From the NCBI GenBank assembly GCA_027315105.1, contig DAHUYP010000015.1:124001-188000 (forward strand): DNA of 64,000 nt, given 5' to 3'. Shown here piece by piece: positions 11,454-19,673 of this stretch. This stretch comes from Gammaproteobacteria bacterium (lineage in GTDB: Bacteria > Pseudomonadota > Gammaproteobacteria > Steroidobacterales > Steroidobacteraceae). The notes under the pieces were generated by a model. The model was not told the DNA's origin. It was given only the letters and a program-made list of their open reading frames with translations, and did no database searches. A program made the position numbers and the translations under genes. Within the stretch, counting starts at the first letter, position 1. Each line of letters begins with the position of its first letter.

Positions 11454-11981
11454 CTAACGACCCGCCGGCGCCCGCAGCCGCACGCGCACCCAGCAGCCGG
11501 ACGATGCGGTCCTGAGGTAGCCGCTCAGATCCGGCAGCTGCTCGATCTCCGAGGCCAGCACGGCGGTCTCGGTCACCTGCTGCTCGCTGATCTGGGTCGA
11601 GCGCCGGGCGCCACGCAGTGCGAACGCCGTCTCGCGATCGCGGGCGCGCGTGATCTGCTGCCGCACTATCTCGCGCTCGCCGATCAAGCGCGAGGCGAAT
11701 TGCGATGTGCCGCCATGCTCGCTACCAGAACAGCGCAGGATCAGCGTGTTGCCGCAGTTCTCGACTATGCGGTTTGCCATCGCCATGGCGCCGAGCACCA
11801 TGATGAGAATGACCGCTATCGGCGTTAGCCACGCCAGAATGTTGGTCTGCAGCGCCGTCGCGCCGGTCAGGAACGGCGACGTTTGCGCGGCGGCGATGCC
11901 CGGCAACACCAAGACCAGTTGTGCGCCCCACAGCCTCAGCCACGGGCCGGATCGGGGGTTATTGGATTTGCGTGCTGACAT
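11454..11981 (-). CDS. VirB2 pilin N-terminus fused in frame to TraD/VirD4 C-terminus (deletion remnant)
   Basis: 175 residues. Residues 1-72 look like a TrbC/VirB2 pilin start: basic N-terminus, signal peptide ending near A-A-A-Q, then T-N-I-L-A-W-L-T-P-I-A-V-I-L-I-M-V-L-G. After M-A-N-R-I the chain changes to V-E-N-C-G-N-T-L-I-L-R-C-S and F-A-S-R-L-I-G-E-R-E-I-V, then T-E-T-A-V-L-A-S-E-I-E-Q-L-P-D-L, which is the C-terminal part of a T4SS coupling ATPase (TraD/TraG). The second pilin helix and all Walker motifs are gone. One deletion removing the T4SS genes between virB2 and traD, with a join near 11765, explains this. A strong site GAGGGAGAG precedes the ATG. Function of the chimera is doubtful. 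Confidence 0.75.
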   Translation of the reverse strand: MSARKSNNPRSGPWLRLWGAQLVLVLPGIAAAQTSPFLTGATALQTNILAWLTPIAVILIMVLGAMAMANRIVENCGNTLILRCSGSEHGGTSQFASRLIGEREIVRQQITRARDRETAFALRGARRSTQISEQQVTETAVLASEIEQLPDLSGYLRTASSGCWVRVRLRAPAGR

Positions 11982-12061
11982 GACTCTCCCTCAACAGTTG
12001 CGCGATGAGCTGGATTTCCGCCGGCGCCTCCGGCACCGCCTGACGGCATTAGGGTCGAGGT

Positions 12062-12463
12062 TCAGGCCGCGCTCGACACGGGGCTTCGCGGACCTGCCTC
12101 CTCGCGTCGCATCTCGAGCTCCTCGCGCTTGACTTTTCCCGGCGCGCCAAAGCGAAAGCCCTCCACGACGAACGAATAGTCGTACTGCCGCTCGCCCTGC
12201 TCGTCGGTCCAGTTGTTCGAGCGGATCCGGGCCTCGACGATCAACTGATCGCCCTTGCGCGCGTTCTTGGCGATCGCCTCGCCGAGCGCGCCGAAGGCGA
12301 CGAACCACAGGCTGGTCACGATCTCACGCGCGCTGCCGTCGTCATCCTTGCCGGCGTAGTCATTTCCGATCAGACAGAAGCGGCTATAGCTGATCTCACC
12401 CTTGGCGATCAGCTCCGGACTCTTGGCGAGATTGCCTATGGCGGTGACTCTGAAGCTATTCAT
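12062..12463 (-). CDS. ssb: Single-stranded DNA-binding protein, element-type
   Basis: 133 residues with an OB fold over 1-110: M-N-S-F-R-V-T-A-I-G-N-L-A-K-S-P-E-L at the start, later D-Q-L-I-V-E-A-R-I-R-S-N-N-W. Shorter than chromosomal SSB and lacking the acidic D-D-I-P-F tail, so it does not obviously recruit the host SSB interactome. This fits a plasmid/ICE-encoded paralog acting on transferred strands. AGAGGAA lies 7 bases before the ATG. Head of the minus-strand island, divergent from the 78-residue gene. Confidence 0.85.
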   Translation of the reverse strand: MNSFRVTAIGNLAKSPELIAKGEISYSRFCLIGNDYAGKDDDGSAREIVTSLWFVAFGALGEAIAKNARKGDQLIVEARIRSNNWTDEQGERQYDYSFVVEGFRFGAPGKVKREELEMRREEAGPRSPVSSAA

Positions 12464-12624
12464 GCTCGTTCCTCTTCGTTTGTTTGATACGGCCTGCCTA
12501 GTGCAGCTGGATCGAGTCTAGCGGGTGACCGGCATCGCGCAGACTCGCGTTACGCGCGCATTCGTGCAGAAATTCGCGATCGGATTGTTGTATCGTCTGC
12601 AGATCGAATCCAGGGAGAACGACG

Positions 12625-12861
12625 ATGCTCACTCAACCCGACAGCCTGGCGACGGCCGCGATCGAAGAGTGCGTGGACGATATCGATGATTTCATCGAGA
12701 CTCTGGATCGATACCCCGAGCCGGTAATCGCACTGGCTCTGCGGGTACATCTCGGTGCCCTGCTGCGCGCCCTGGTGGAACAGCATGTCTGCGCACGCGA
12801 GGACGTCAGGCACTTCGTGCTCGAGCTCGAACAAGAGGCGCTGGGCGTGGGCGAGGAATGA
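12625..12861 (+). CDS. Small acidic hypothetical protein
   Basis: 78 residues, acidic and probably all-helical (e.g. A-A-I-E-E-C-V-D-D-I-D-D-F-I-E-T-L), with no recognised domain. A strong ribosome site AGGGAGA precedes the ATG by about 6 bases. It is divergent from ssb across a 160-base spacer and lies inside the palindrome-bounded island, so it probably belongs to the element. Confidence 0.55.
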   Translation: MLTQPDSLATAAIEECVDDIDDFIETLDRYPEPVIALALRVHLGALLRALVEQHVCAREDVRHFVLELEQEALGVGEE

Positions 12862-12947
12862 CGTGGCCCGGGCCGGCGCCCCGGTGCCAGCGATTCGAAT
12901 CCTGCCGAGTCGAATCACTCCGGCTGAGCGTTGCAGGCAGCCCTCAC

Positions 12948-12986
12948 CGCCGGCACGCAGCGCCGGCACGCGGCGCCGGCACGCGG
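12948..12986. repeat. Three 13-bp tandem repeats
   Basis: Units CGCCGGCACGCAG, CGCCGGCACGCGG and CGCCGGCACGCGG follow head to tail, with a degenerate fourth start at 12987. No function is apparent; it may be slippage-generated. Confidence 0.7.
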
Positions 12987-13046
12987 CGCCTGCCGGATTC
13001 GGCCGCACCCCTGACGGTGCTCGCGATCGCGGCGGCGCGAACTTTA

Positions 13047-13062
13047 AGATAGTGTGCTATCT
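13047..13062. repeat. Imperfect palindrome, right copy
   Basis: AGATAGTGTGCTATCT has perfect 6-bp arms (AGATAG/CTATCT) and a 4-base centre. It matches the 9637 palindrome in 14 of 16 positions, in the same orientation. Flanking T/A runs extend the symmetry. It lies 93 bases upstream of the methyltransferase -35 box, so either an element-boundary role or an operator role is possible. Confidence 0.6.
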
Positions 13063-13154
13063 AAAATTGAGCGTCAGCGAATTTCGGCCCCTCATGATCG
13101 CGCCTGCCGTGGCGCCGGACCGCCCCGATCCGGGTCTGAGCCCGGCGGGCGACG

Positions 13155-13182
13155 TTGCGGGGTCAGGCGCTCGCACTATAAT
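13155..13182 (+). promoter_or_regulatory. Promoter for the methyltransferase gene
   Basis: TTGCGG (13155-13160) and a perfect TATAAT (13177-13182) are 16 bases apart. The predicted start of transcription, about 13189, is only ~3 bases before the ATG at 13192, implying a leaderless or near-leaderless mRNA. Confidence 0.6.
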
Positions 13183-13191
13183 GACCGGCAC

Positions 13192-13959
13192 ATGCCAGCA
13201 CTCGCACGAGCTCGGAGCGAACGGCAACTGCTCGATGCGAATCGCCAGTTCTACGATCTGCTCTGGACCGGCGCGCGCCTGATCGAGCCGCAGCGCTTCA
13301 ACACCTGGCCGCTGGTCCGCTCCGTTCTGCCGCGCTCGCGGCGGCAGCTGGAGATCGCGCCTGGCCTGAGACCGCGGCTGCCGCTCGAAGAAACCCAATT
13401 CGCGGATATCAGCGCACCCGCGCTCGTGACCCTGGGCCGCCGCGGCGCCAGCGTTACACTGAGCGCCGTCTCCTCGCTGCCGTTCGCCGCCGGCGCATTC
13501 GATCTGGTCTGTGCGCTCGACATCGTGGAGCACGTGGATGACGACGATGCGGCGTGGTCCGAGATCGCGCGCGTGGCAGCACCCGGTGCGGTCCTGCTGC
13601 TGTCGGCACCGCTGCATCCATCGCGCTGGACCGCATTCGACGATTTCGTCGGCCACCGGCGGCGCTACGAGCCGGCACAGCTGTCCGCCAAGCTTGCGCA
13701 GCACGACCTGGGGGTCGAGCGCAGCGGCATCTATGGCATGCAGCCGCGCTCGTCCAGACTGCTCGATCTGGGCATATGGTGGCTCACTCACCAGCGCAAG
13801 CGGGCGATGTGGTGGTACAACCGCGCCTTCATGCCGCTCGGAGTGCGCTTCCAGAAGAAGCTCGAGCTGGTGCCGGGAATGATCGATACCGCAGCGGTCG
13901 ACGAAGTGCTGTTGGTGTGTCGCAAGCGGCCGGCCGGCGCCGGCGGCGGTGCCCGGTAG
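13192..13959 (+). CDS. Class I SAM-dependent methyltransferase
   Basis: 255 residues from ATG 13192. A methyltransferase type 11-like core is visible: R-R-Q-L-E-I-A-P-G-L-R-P (SAM motif I position, with an unusual P-G-L for G-x-G), then F-D-L-V-C-A-L-D-I-V-E-H-V-D-D-D (motif IV) and A-A-P-G-A-V-L-L-L-S-A-P-L. Substrate unknown. The longer frame from 13054 is rejected because the promoter lies inside it and no ribosome site precedes it. There is no Shine-Dalgarno before 13192 either, in line with a leaderless message. Confidence 0.75.
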   Translation: MPALARARSERQLLDANRQFYDLLWTGARLIEPQRFNTWPLVRSVLPRSRRQLEIAPGLRPRLPLEETQFADISAPALVTLGRRGASVTLSAVSSLPFAAGAFDLVCALDIVEHVDDDDAAWSEIARVAAPGAVLLLSAPLHPSRWTAFDDFVGHRRRYEPAQLSAKLAQHDLGVERSGIYGMQPRSSRLLDLGIWWLTHQRKRAMWWYNRAFMPLGVRFQKKLELVPGMIDTAAVDEVLLVCRKRPAGAGGGAR

Positions 13960-14056
13960 CCCCGACAGTCATGCCCGCGCCAGCGTCTGCAGCGGGCCCG
14001 TTTCAATGGCATCATAGGCGCTCAGCGTGTCCCGTTGCGAAGGTAGTGGATAGAGC

Positions 14057-15292
14057 GTGTCCCCGAGCCAGATGTCCCGGCGGCCGTCGGGCGAGTTGAT
14101 CGGTTGCAGCGATTGCGGCCTGGTGCAGCTTCTGCCCGAGGTGGCGAGCGACGCGATCGCCGAATGCGCGCGCTGCGGCCGCGGCCTCGCGCGGCCGGCG
14201 CGCGGCAACGTTGACCCGGCGCTGGCGCTCCTGGTCGCCGCCTTGCTGCTGCTGCTGCCGGCGGCGTTCTCGCCGCTGATGGTCATAACCTCCTTCGGCG
14301 TGCGGCGCCAGGACTGGCTGCCGAGCGGCGTCGAAGCCATGTGGAACGACGGCTTCGGCTCGCTGGCGACGGTGGTGTTCCTGTTCAGCATCGCCATCCC
14401 GTTCCTCTACCTCGGACTGATGATCTCGGTGCTGCTCGGAATCCGGCTGCGCGCCGCGATGCCGCTCGGCCGGCTGTTCCGGTGGGCCGGACGGCTGCGC
14501 CCGTGGATGATGATCGAGGTCTACCTGATCGGCGGCTGCGTGGCTTACACGCGGCTGCAGGACATCGGTACCGTCGAGGTCGGCGTCGGAGGCTGGTGCC
14601 TGGTCGGCGCCACCCTGGCGATGCTCCTGGCCGGCATCGGATTCGACGAGCGGGCGGTGTGGGAGGCGCTGCCGTCGCGCGTCGCGCCGCACAGCGGCCG
14701 ACAATCGGTCAGCTGCGGGATCTGTGAGCTGCTGCTCGACGCGCGCCAGGAGCACTCCGGCTGCCCGCGTTGCGGCGCGACGCTGCGCCGGCGCAAGCCC
14801 CAGGCCATGCGGCGCACGCTCGCGCTGGTGATCGCCGGCTTCCTGCTCTACCTGCCGGCGAATCTGCTGCCGGTCCTCGCCATCGAGCGCTTTGGCCGCG
14901 AGGACCCCAATACCATTCTGGGCGGTGTCGGCGAGCTGATCGAATCGGGCCTGTGGCCGCTGGCCGTCATCGTCTTCACGGCGAGCGTCATGGTGCCTTT
15001 GATCAAGCTGTTCGGCTTGAGCCTCATGCTCATCCTGACGCGCCTGCACTCGCCGCGCTGGCTGCGTGGCCGCACGCGCCTGTACCGGGCGATCGATCTG
15101 ATCGGACGCTGGTCGAACATCGATCTCTTCATGATTTCGATCCTCGTCGCGCTGGTCCAGTTCGGCACGCTGACGACGGTACGCCCCGAACCGGGGGCGC
15201 TGGCCTTCGCGGCGGTGGTGGTCATCACGATGCTCGCCTCCCGCAGCTTCGACGCCCGGCTGATGTGGGACGCCGCAGGCGAGCGGCCATGA
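14057..15292 (+). CDS. pqiA: Paraquat-inducible protein A, inner-membrane partner of PqiB
   Basis: 411 residues made of two PqiA repeats. Each begins with paired cysteines (G-C-S-D-C and C-A-R-C; then C-G-I-C and C-P-R-C) followed by four membrane helices. In E. coli PqiA works with the MCE protein PqiB and lipoprotein PqiC in an inner-to-outer-membrane lipid pathway. Start: GTG 14057 or ATG 14072; neither has a strong ribosome site. Its stop overlaps pqiB by four bases (ATGA). Confidence 0.88.
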   Translation: MSPSQMSRRPSGELIGCSDCGLVQLLPEVASDAIAECARCGRGLARPARGNVDPALALLVAALLLLLPAAFSPLMVITSFGVRRQDWLPSGVEAMWNDGFGSLATVVFLFSIAIPFLYLGLMISVLLGIRLRAAMPLGRLFRWAGRLRPWMMIEVYLIGGCVAYTRLQDIGTVEVGVGGWCLVGATLAMLLAGIGFDERAVWEALPSRVAPHSGRQSVSCGICELLLDARQEHSGCPRCGATLRRRKPQAMRRTLALVIAGFLLYLPANLLPVLAIERFGREDPNTILGGVGELIESGLWPLAVIVFTASVMVPLIKLFGLSLMLILTRLHSPRWLRGRTRLYRAIDLIGRWSNIDLFMISILVALVQFGTLTTVRPEPGALAFAAVVVITMLASRSFDARLMWDAAGERP

Positions 15293-16905
15293 GCGAGCTC
15301 GAGGGGTCGCCGCCGAACGCGCGCCTGCGTCCGCGCGGATGGTTTGCCTGGGTATGGATCGTGCCCGTGACCGCCGCCGCGATCGTGGTGTGGCTCGCGA
15401 TCCGCACGCTGGTCGACCGTGGGCCGTTGATCACCATCACCTTCTCGGAAGCCGAGGGACTGCAGGCCGGCGAGACCAAGGTGCGGCACAAGGACGTGGA
15501 CCTGGGGACGGTCGAGTCCGTGCACCTGACCCCCGACCTGTCGCACGTCGTGGTGAAGGCGCGCATGCGTCGCTCCGTGGCGGCACACCTGACCGCCGAC
15601 ACGCGCTTCTGGATCGTACGCCCTCGCGTCAGCATCGGCGGAATATCCGGATTGTCGACCATCGTGTCCGGCTCGTACATCGAGATGCTCCCGGGCACCG
15701 GCGAGCCGCAACGCGAGTTCGTCGGGCTCGAGGAGCCTCCCACGCTCAGGCCGGACACGCCGGGACGCTCGTTCACGCTGCGTGCGCCGGACCTGGGGTC
15801 ACTGGATGCCGGCTCGCCGATCTCGTATCGAGGCATCCAGGTCGGCGAGATCGAGGGCTACGCGCTCGATGCAAGCCACAGGCAAGTCGAGCTCTACGGC
15901 TTCATACGCGCGCCCTACGAGAAACTGGTGCACCCGGAGACGCGCTTCTGGAATTCGGGCGGCGTCGACGTGTCGATCGGCGCGCAGGGCGTGCGATTCC
16001 GCGCCTCGACCTGGCAGGAACTGCTCTCCGGCGGCGTCTCGTTCGACACCCCAGACGGCGCGCTCGCGCAGCCCGCGAGCCAGGCCGGCTCGGTGTTCCA
16101 GCTATACGCGAACCAGGATGACGCGCAGCACGATCCGCGCAACCACACGTTGACGTACCGGGTCGAATTCTTCGGCGCAGCCGGCGACGTCGGACCCGGC
16201 ACCGCCGTGCAATTGCTCGGCGCGCAGGTCGGGCAAGTCACCGAATCGCGCCTGCAGTACGACGACGCCCGCCAGTTGCTGCTGACACGCGTCACACTCG
16301 AGATCGACCCGAGCCGGATCGAGATCGTGCGCGCACGCGCGGGCGCCGCAACGGATCCGGCCACGGCCATCAGCACGCGGCTCCAGAAACTGGTGGAACG
16401 AGGACTGCGCGCCAAGCTGGCCACGGCCAACCTGCTGACCGGCCTCAAGGTCGTCTCGCTCGAGATGGTCCACGGCGCCGCACGAGCGCGCATCGAGCGC
16501 ATCGATGGCTATGCGCAGCTTCCCAGCACCGACTCCAACGACATCGCGGATATTCTCGCCAACGCCAAGAGCGTACTGCATCATATCGATGCCGCCACAG
16601 CCGGGCCCGCGCTCGGACACGCCATCGAGCAACTGGACAGCACGCTCACGCATCTGGATCAGCTCACCAGCAATATTGAGCCGCAGCTGCAACCGCTGCT
16701 GGCGAGCCTGCGCGAGGCGGCCGACCAGGCGCAGCGCACTTTGCGGACGGCCGACAGCATGCTCGGCAACGGCTCCAGCAGCACCGATCTGCCGCGCCTG
16801 ATGCGCGAGCTCACCGATACCGCGCGCTCGTTGCGGGCGCTGGCCGATTATCTCGATCGCCATCCGGAAGCCTTGATCCGCGGCCGCAGGGCGGACCCGC
16901 CATGA
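15289..16905 (+). CDS. pqiB: MCE-domain intermembrane transport protein PqiB
   Basis: 538 residues, close to E. coli PqiB (546). One N-terminal membrane helix (W-I-V-P-V-T-A-A-A-I-V-V-W-L-A) is followed by three MlaD/MCE domains, each starting with a strand-rich segment such as I-T-F-S-E-A-E-G-L-Q-A-G-E-T. After residue ~420 there is a long helical region that in PqiB builds the periplasm-spanning needle. ATGA overlaps with pqiA before it and pqiC after it show a translationally coupled three-gene operon. Confidence 0.92.
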   Translation: MSELEGSPPNARLRPRGWFAWVWIVPVTAAAIVVWLAIRTLVDRGPLITITFSEAEGLQAGETKVRHKDVDLGTVESVHLTPDLSHVVVKARMRRSVAAHLTADTRFWIVRPRVSIGGISGLSTIVSGSYIEMLPGTGEPQREFVGLEEPPTLRPDTPGRSFTLRAPDLGSLDAGSPISYRGIQVGEIEGYALDASHRQVELYGFIRAPYEKLVHPETRFWNSGGVDVSIGAQGVRFRASTWQELLSGGVSFDTPDGALAQPASQAGSVFQLYANQDDAQHDPRNHTLTYRVEFFGAAGDVGPGTAVQLLGAQVGQVTESRLQYDDARQLLLTRVTLEIDPSRIEIVRARAGAATDPATAISTRLQKLVERGLRAKLATANLLTGLKVVSLEMVHGAARARIERIDGYAQLPSTDSNDIADILANAKSVLHHIDAATAGPALGHAIEQLDSTLTHLDQLTSNIEPQLQPLLASLREAADQAQRTLRTADSMLGNGSSSTDLPRLMRELTDTARSLRALADYLDRHPEALIRGRRADPP

Positions 16906-17504
16906 GCCGCGCGTGGCTGCGCCCGCTCGTCCTTCCGGCCCGCTGCGCGCTGGCGGCCTGCGGCGCGCTGCTGCTGGCCTGCAGCGCCAGCCCGCCGACG
17001 CGTTACTACACCCTCAGCGAGATCAACGGCCGGGCGCCGGTACCGGCCGCCTCCAACCCGATCGCGGTGCGCGTCGAGCCGGTCGCCATTCCGCCGGAGC
17101 TCGATCGCCTCGAGATCGTCAGCCGCGAGGGTCCGAACCGGGTGCACATCGCGGAATCGGAACTGTGGGCGGCACCGCTCGATGAACAGATACGCCGCAT
17201 CCTCTCGGACGACCTGGCGGCACGACTGCCGCCGCAGCTCGTGGTCGATCCGGACGAGCCCGCCACGACCCAGCCGCGCCGACTGCTGTCGGTCACGATC
17301 GCGCAGTTCTACGGCGACGCCAGCTGCGCCGTCACCTTGCGTGCCGGCTGGACGCTGCGCAACCCGCGCGCCGGCAGCCGGCGCGGCACCGAGGAGGTGC
17401 AGATTCCTGCGAGTGCACCGTGCGCCGGTGCACTGCCCGCGGCCATGAGCCGCGCGCTCGCCGCGCTCGCCGATCGGCTCGCGCCGGTGATTGCCGCCGA
17501 CTAG
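16902..17504 (+). CDS. pqiC: PqiC-type membrane-integrity lipoprotein
   Basis: 200 residues. Signal peptide and lipobox L-L-A-C put the lipidated cysteine at C27. The mature part matches the ABC-type transport auxiliary lipoprotein family (R-Y-Y-T-L, I-A-V-R-V-E-P-V-A-I-P-P-E-L, then D-E-Q-I-R-R-I-L). PqiC sits in the outer membrane and caps the PqiB needle. The gene overlaps pqiB by four bases and ends the operon. Confidence 0.9.
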   Translation: MSRAWLRPLVLPARCALAACGALLLACSASPPTRYYTLSEINGRAPVPAASNPIAVRVEPVAIPPELDRLEIVSREGPNRVHIAESELWAAPLDEQIRRILSDDLAARLPPQLVVDPDEPATTQPRRLLSVTIAQFYGDASCAVTLRAGWTLRNPRAGSRRGTEEVQIPASAPCAGALPAAMSRALAALADRLAPVIAAD

Positions 17505-17649
17505 CCGCCTCGGATAGAATGTCGCCGTCCGGTGCTCGCACCGCCCGACGTGCGATCGCTTCCCGGCACCGCACACCACCCATGCCGACCGCCTTCCGGC
17601 GCCGCCCGCGTCGCCGGCCAGGTCGCATGCTGACGTTGATCGGAACCAC

Positions 17650-19254
17650 ATGCTCTCCACTTCCAACATTGCGATCCAGTTTGGCGCCAAACCGCTGTTC
17701 GAGCAGGTCAGCGTCAAGTTCGCCGACGGCAATCGCTACGGCCTGATCGGCGCCAACGGCTGCGGCAAGTCGACCTTCATGAAGATCCTCGGCGGCGACC
17801 TGGAGCAGAGCGCCGGCGACGTCATGCTGCAGGCGGGCCTGCGCCTCGGCAAGCTCAACCAGGACCAGTTCGCGTACGAGGACGAGCGCGTGCTCGACGT
17901 GGTGATGCAGGGCCACGTGGAAATGTGGCAGGCGATGACGCAGCGTGATCGCATCTACGCGGATCCGAATGCCAGCGACGCGGACTACATGAAGGCCGCC
18001 GAGCTGGAAGCCCGGTTCGCCGAGTACGGCGGCTATACCGCCGAGGCGCGCGCCGGCGGCATCCTGGCCGATGCCGGTATCCACGAATCGCTGCATCGCG
18101 GACCGATGCGCGCCGTCGCGCCCGGCCTGAAATTGCGGGTGCTGCTGGCACAGGCGCTGTTCTCCAAGCCGGACGTGCTGCTGCTCGACGAGCCGACCAA
18201 CAACCTGGACATTCATTCGATCCGCTGGCTCGAGGGCGTGCTCAACGACTACGACGCCACCATGATCATCATCAGCCACGACCGTCATTTCCTGAACCAG
18301 GTGTGCACGCACATCGCGGATCTGGACTTCCAGCAGCTCAAGATCTATCCAGGCAACTACGACGACTTCATGCTGGCCTCGGTACAGGCGCGCGAGCGCG
18401 TCGAAGCCGCGAATGCCAAGGCCAAGGACAGGATCTCGGATCTGCAGGAGTTCGTGCGGCGCTTCTCGGCCAATGCCTCGAAGGCCCGGCAGGCCACCTC
18501 GCGCCGCAAGCAGCTGGAGAAGATCAAGCTCGAGGAGATCAAGCCGTCGTCGCGGCAGAATCCGTACATCCGCTTCGAGCAGGCCCGGAAACTGTACCGC
18601 TCGGCACTGACCGTGGAGAAGCTGAGCTTTCGCTATCCGGGCTCGAGCGCGGCGGTGTTCGAGGATCTGTCCTTCGGTGTCGAGGCCGGTGAGCGCATCG
18701 CCGTCATCGGCCCGAACGGCGTCGGCAAGAGCACGCTGATGCGCTGTCTCGCCGGCGAGCTGTCGCCCGTCACCGGCCGCATCCAATGGGTCGAGAACGC
18801 CCAACCCGGCTACATGCCCCAGGACCCGCAGGCCGAATTTGCCACCGCCATGGACCTGCTCTCGTGGATGTCGCAGTTCACGGGCAAAGCCGACGACGAT
18901 CAGATCGTGCGCGCGACCCTCGGCCGGCTGCTGTTCTCGGGAGACGAGACCAGGAAATCCATCAAGGTGCTGTCCGGCGGCGAGAAGGGCCGCATGATCT
19001 ATGGCAAACTCATGCTCACCCGGCCGAACGTGCTGCTGATGGACGAGCCGACCAACCACATGGATATGGAGACCATCGAGTCGCTGCAGATCGGCCTGGA
19101 AAAATACCCCGGCACGCTGCTGTTCGTCTCCCACGACCGCGAGTTCGTCGGCGGCCTCGCGACCCGCATCATCGAGCTGCGGCCAGACGGCACCATCACC
19201 GATTTCAAGGGCCGTTACGACGAGTATCTGCAGTCACAGGGCATCGAGGGGTAG
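17650..19254 (+). CDS. ybiT: ABC-F family ATPase YbiT
   Basis: 534 residues with two ABC ATPase domains and no membrane helices, so a ribosome-associated ABC-F protein. Walker A motifs are G-A-N-G-C-G-K-S-T (34-42) and G-P-N-G-V-G-K-S-T near 358. The first signature reads V-A-P-G-L-K-L-R rather than LSGG-K-L-R, which is the YbiT form, while the second keeps L-S-G-G-E-K-G-R. The inter-domain linker has [15 protein letters not shown]. It probably tunes translation at the ribosomal E site. Monocistronic, 145 bases after pqiC. Confidence 0.92.
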   Translation: MLSTSNIAIQFGAKPLFEQVSVKFADGNRYGLIGANGCGKSTFMKILGGDLEQSAGDVMLQAGLRLGKLNQDQFAYEDERVLDVVMQGHVEMWQAMTQRDRIYADPNASDADYMKAAELEARFAEYGGYTAEARAGGILADAGIHESLHRGPMRAVAPGLKLRVLLAQALFSKPDVLLLDEPTNNLDIHSIRWLEGVLNDYDATMIIISHDRHFLNQVCTHIADLDFQQLKIYPGNYDDFMLASVQARERVEAANAKAKDRISDLQEFVRRFSANASKARQATSRRKQLEKIKLEEIKPSSRQNPYIRFEQARKLYRSALTVEKLSFRYPGSSAAVFEDLSFGVEAGERIAVIGPNGVGKSTLMRCLAGELSPVTGRIQWVENAQPGYMPQDPQAEFATAMDLLSWMSQFTGKADDDQIVRATLGRLLFSGDETRKSIKVLSGGEKGRMIYGKLMLTRPNVLLMDEPTNHMDMETIESLQIGLEKYPGTLLFVSHDREFVGGLATRIIELRPDGTITDFKGRYDEYLQSQGIEG

Positions 19255-19258
19255 CGTC

Positions 19259-19661
19259 GTGGCCGACGGACCGGAGCGCGCGAGCGCATCGGCCGGCCTC
19301 ATCGGCGCCCTGCTGTTCGCATGCGGCAGCGCCTTGGCCGCACCGGCGTATCGGCCGACACACGGCTCGGAGATCCTCTGGGATCGCTACGGTGTGGCGC
19401 ACGTCGACGCAAAATCCGTCCCGGACCTGTTCTTCGGATTCGGCTGGGCGCGGGCGAGCGGCTGAATACTACGGTCCCCAGGAGTTGAAGAACGGCCGCT
19501 GGATGGCGCTCAACGACGTCGCGGCGCGCGCTCGGCTGTGGCTCGGGGAGCAATCGCCCGCCTTTCGCGGCGACCTGCAGGCCTTCGCCGCCGGCATCAA
19601 TGCCTATGCCGCCGGCCAGGTGGCCGCGCTGCCACATCCCGGCAGCAACGGCACGCCTTGA
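19259..19661 (+). pseudogene. Penicillin acylase-family remnant
   Basis: From GTG 19259 a signal peptide (G-L-I-G-A-L-L-F-A-C-G-S-A-L-A-A-P) leads into G-S-E-I-L-W-D-R-Y-G-V-A-H-V-D-A, the alpha-chain start of Ntn-type acylases, which stops at a TGA after F-G-W-A-R-A-S-G. The expected continuation resumes in another frame as A-A-E-Y-Y-G-P-Q-E-L, then F-A-A-G-I-N-A-Y-A-A-G, and ends at 19661. Most of the roughly 700-residue protein, including the catalytic Ser of the beta chain, is absent. A degraded leftover between ybiT and slt. Confidence 0.8.
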
Positions 19662-19673
19662 TGGCGGGCGCGC

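Larger units (their letters stand above)
12862..13191. other. Non-coding stretch with repeat, palindrome and promoter
   Basis: No convincing gene. It holds the 13-bp tandem repeats, the right-hand palindrome and the methyltransferase promoter described separately. The plus-strand ORFs through it are Arg/Pro/Ala-rich composition artefacts. Confidence 0.6.

Noticed and set aside
9637-13062. The palindromes as Xer/dif sites of an IMEX
   Set aside because: They lack the dif consensus arms and the 6-bp centre; no similarity beyond AT content.
13054-13191. Upstream extension of the methyltransferase gene
   Set aside because: It would contain the gene's own promoter, and its Arg/Gly-rich sequence does not resemble methyltransferase N-termini.
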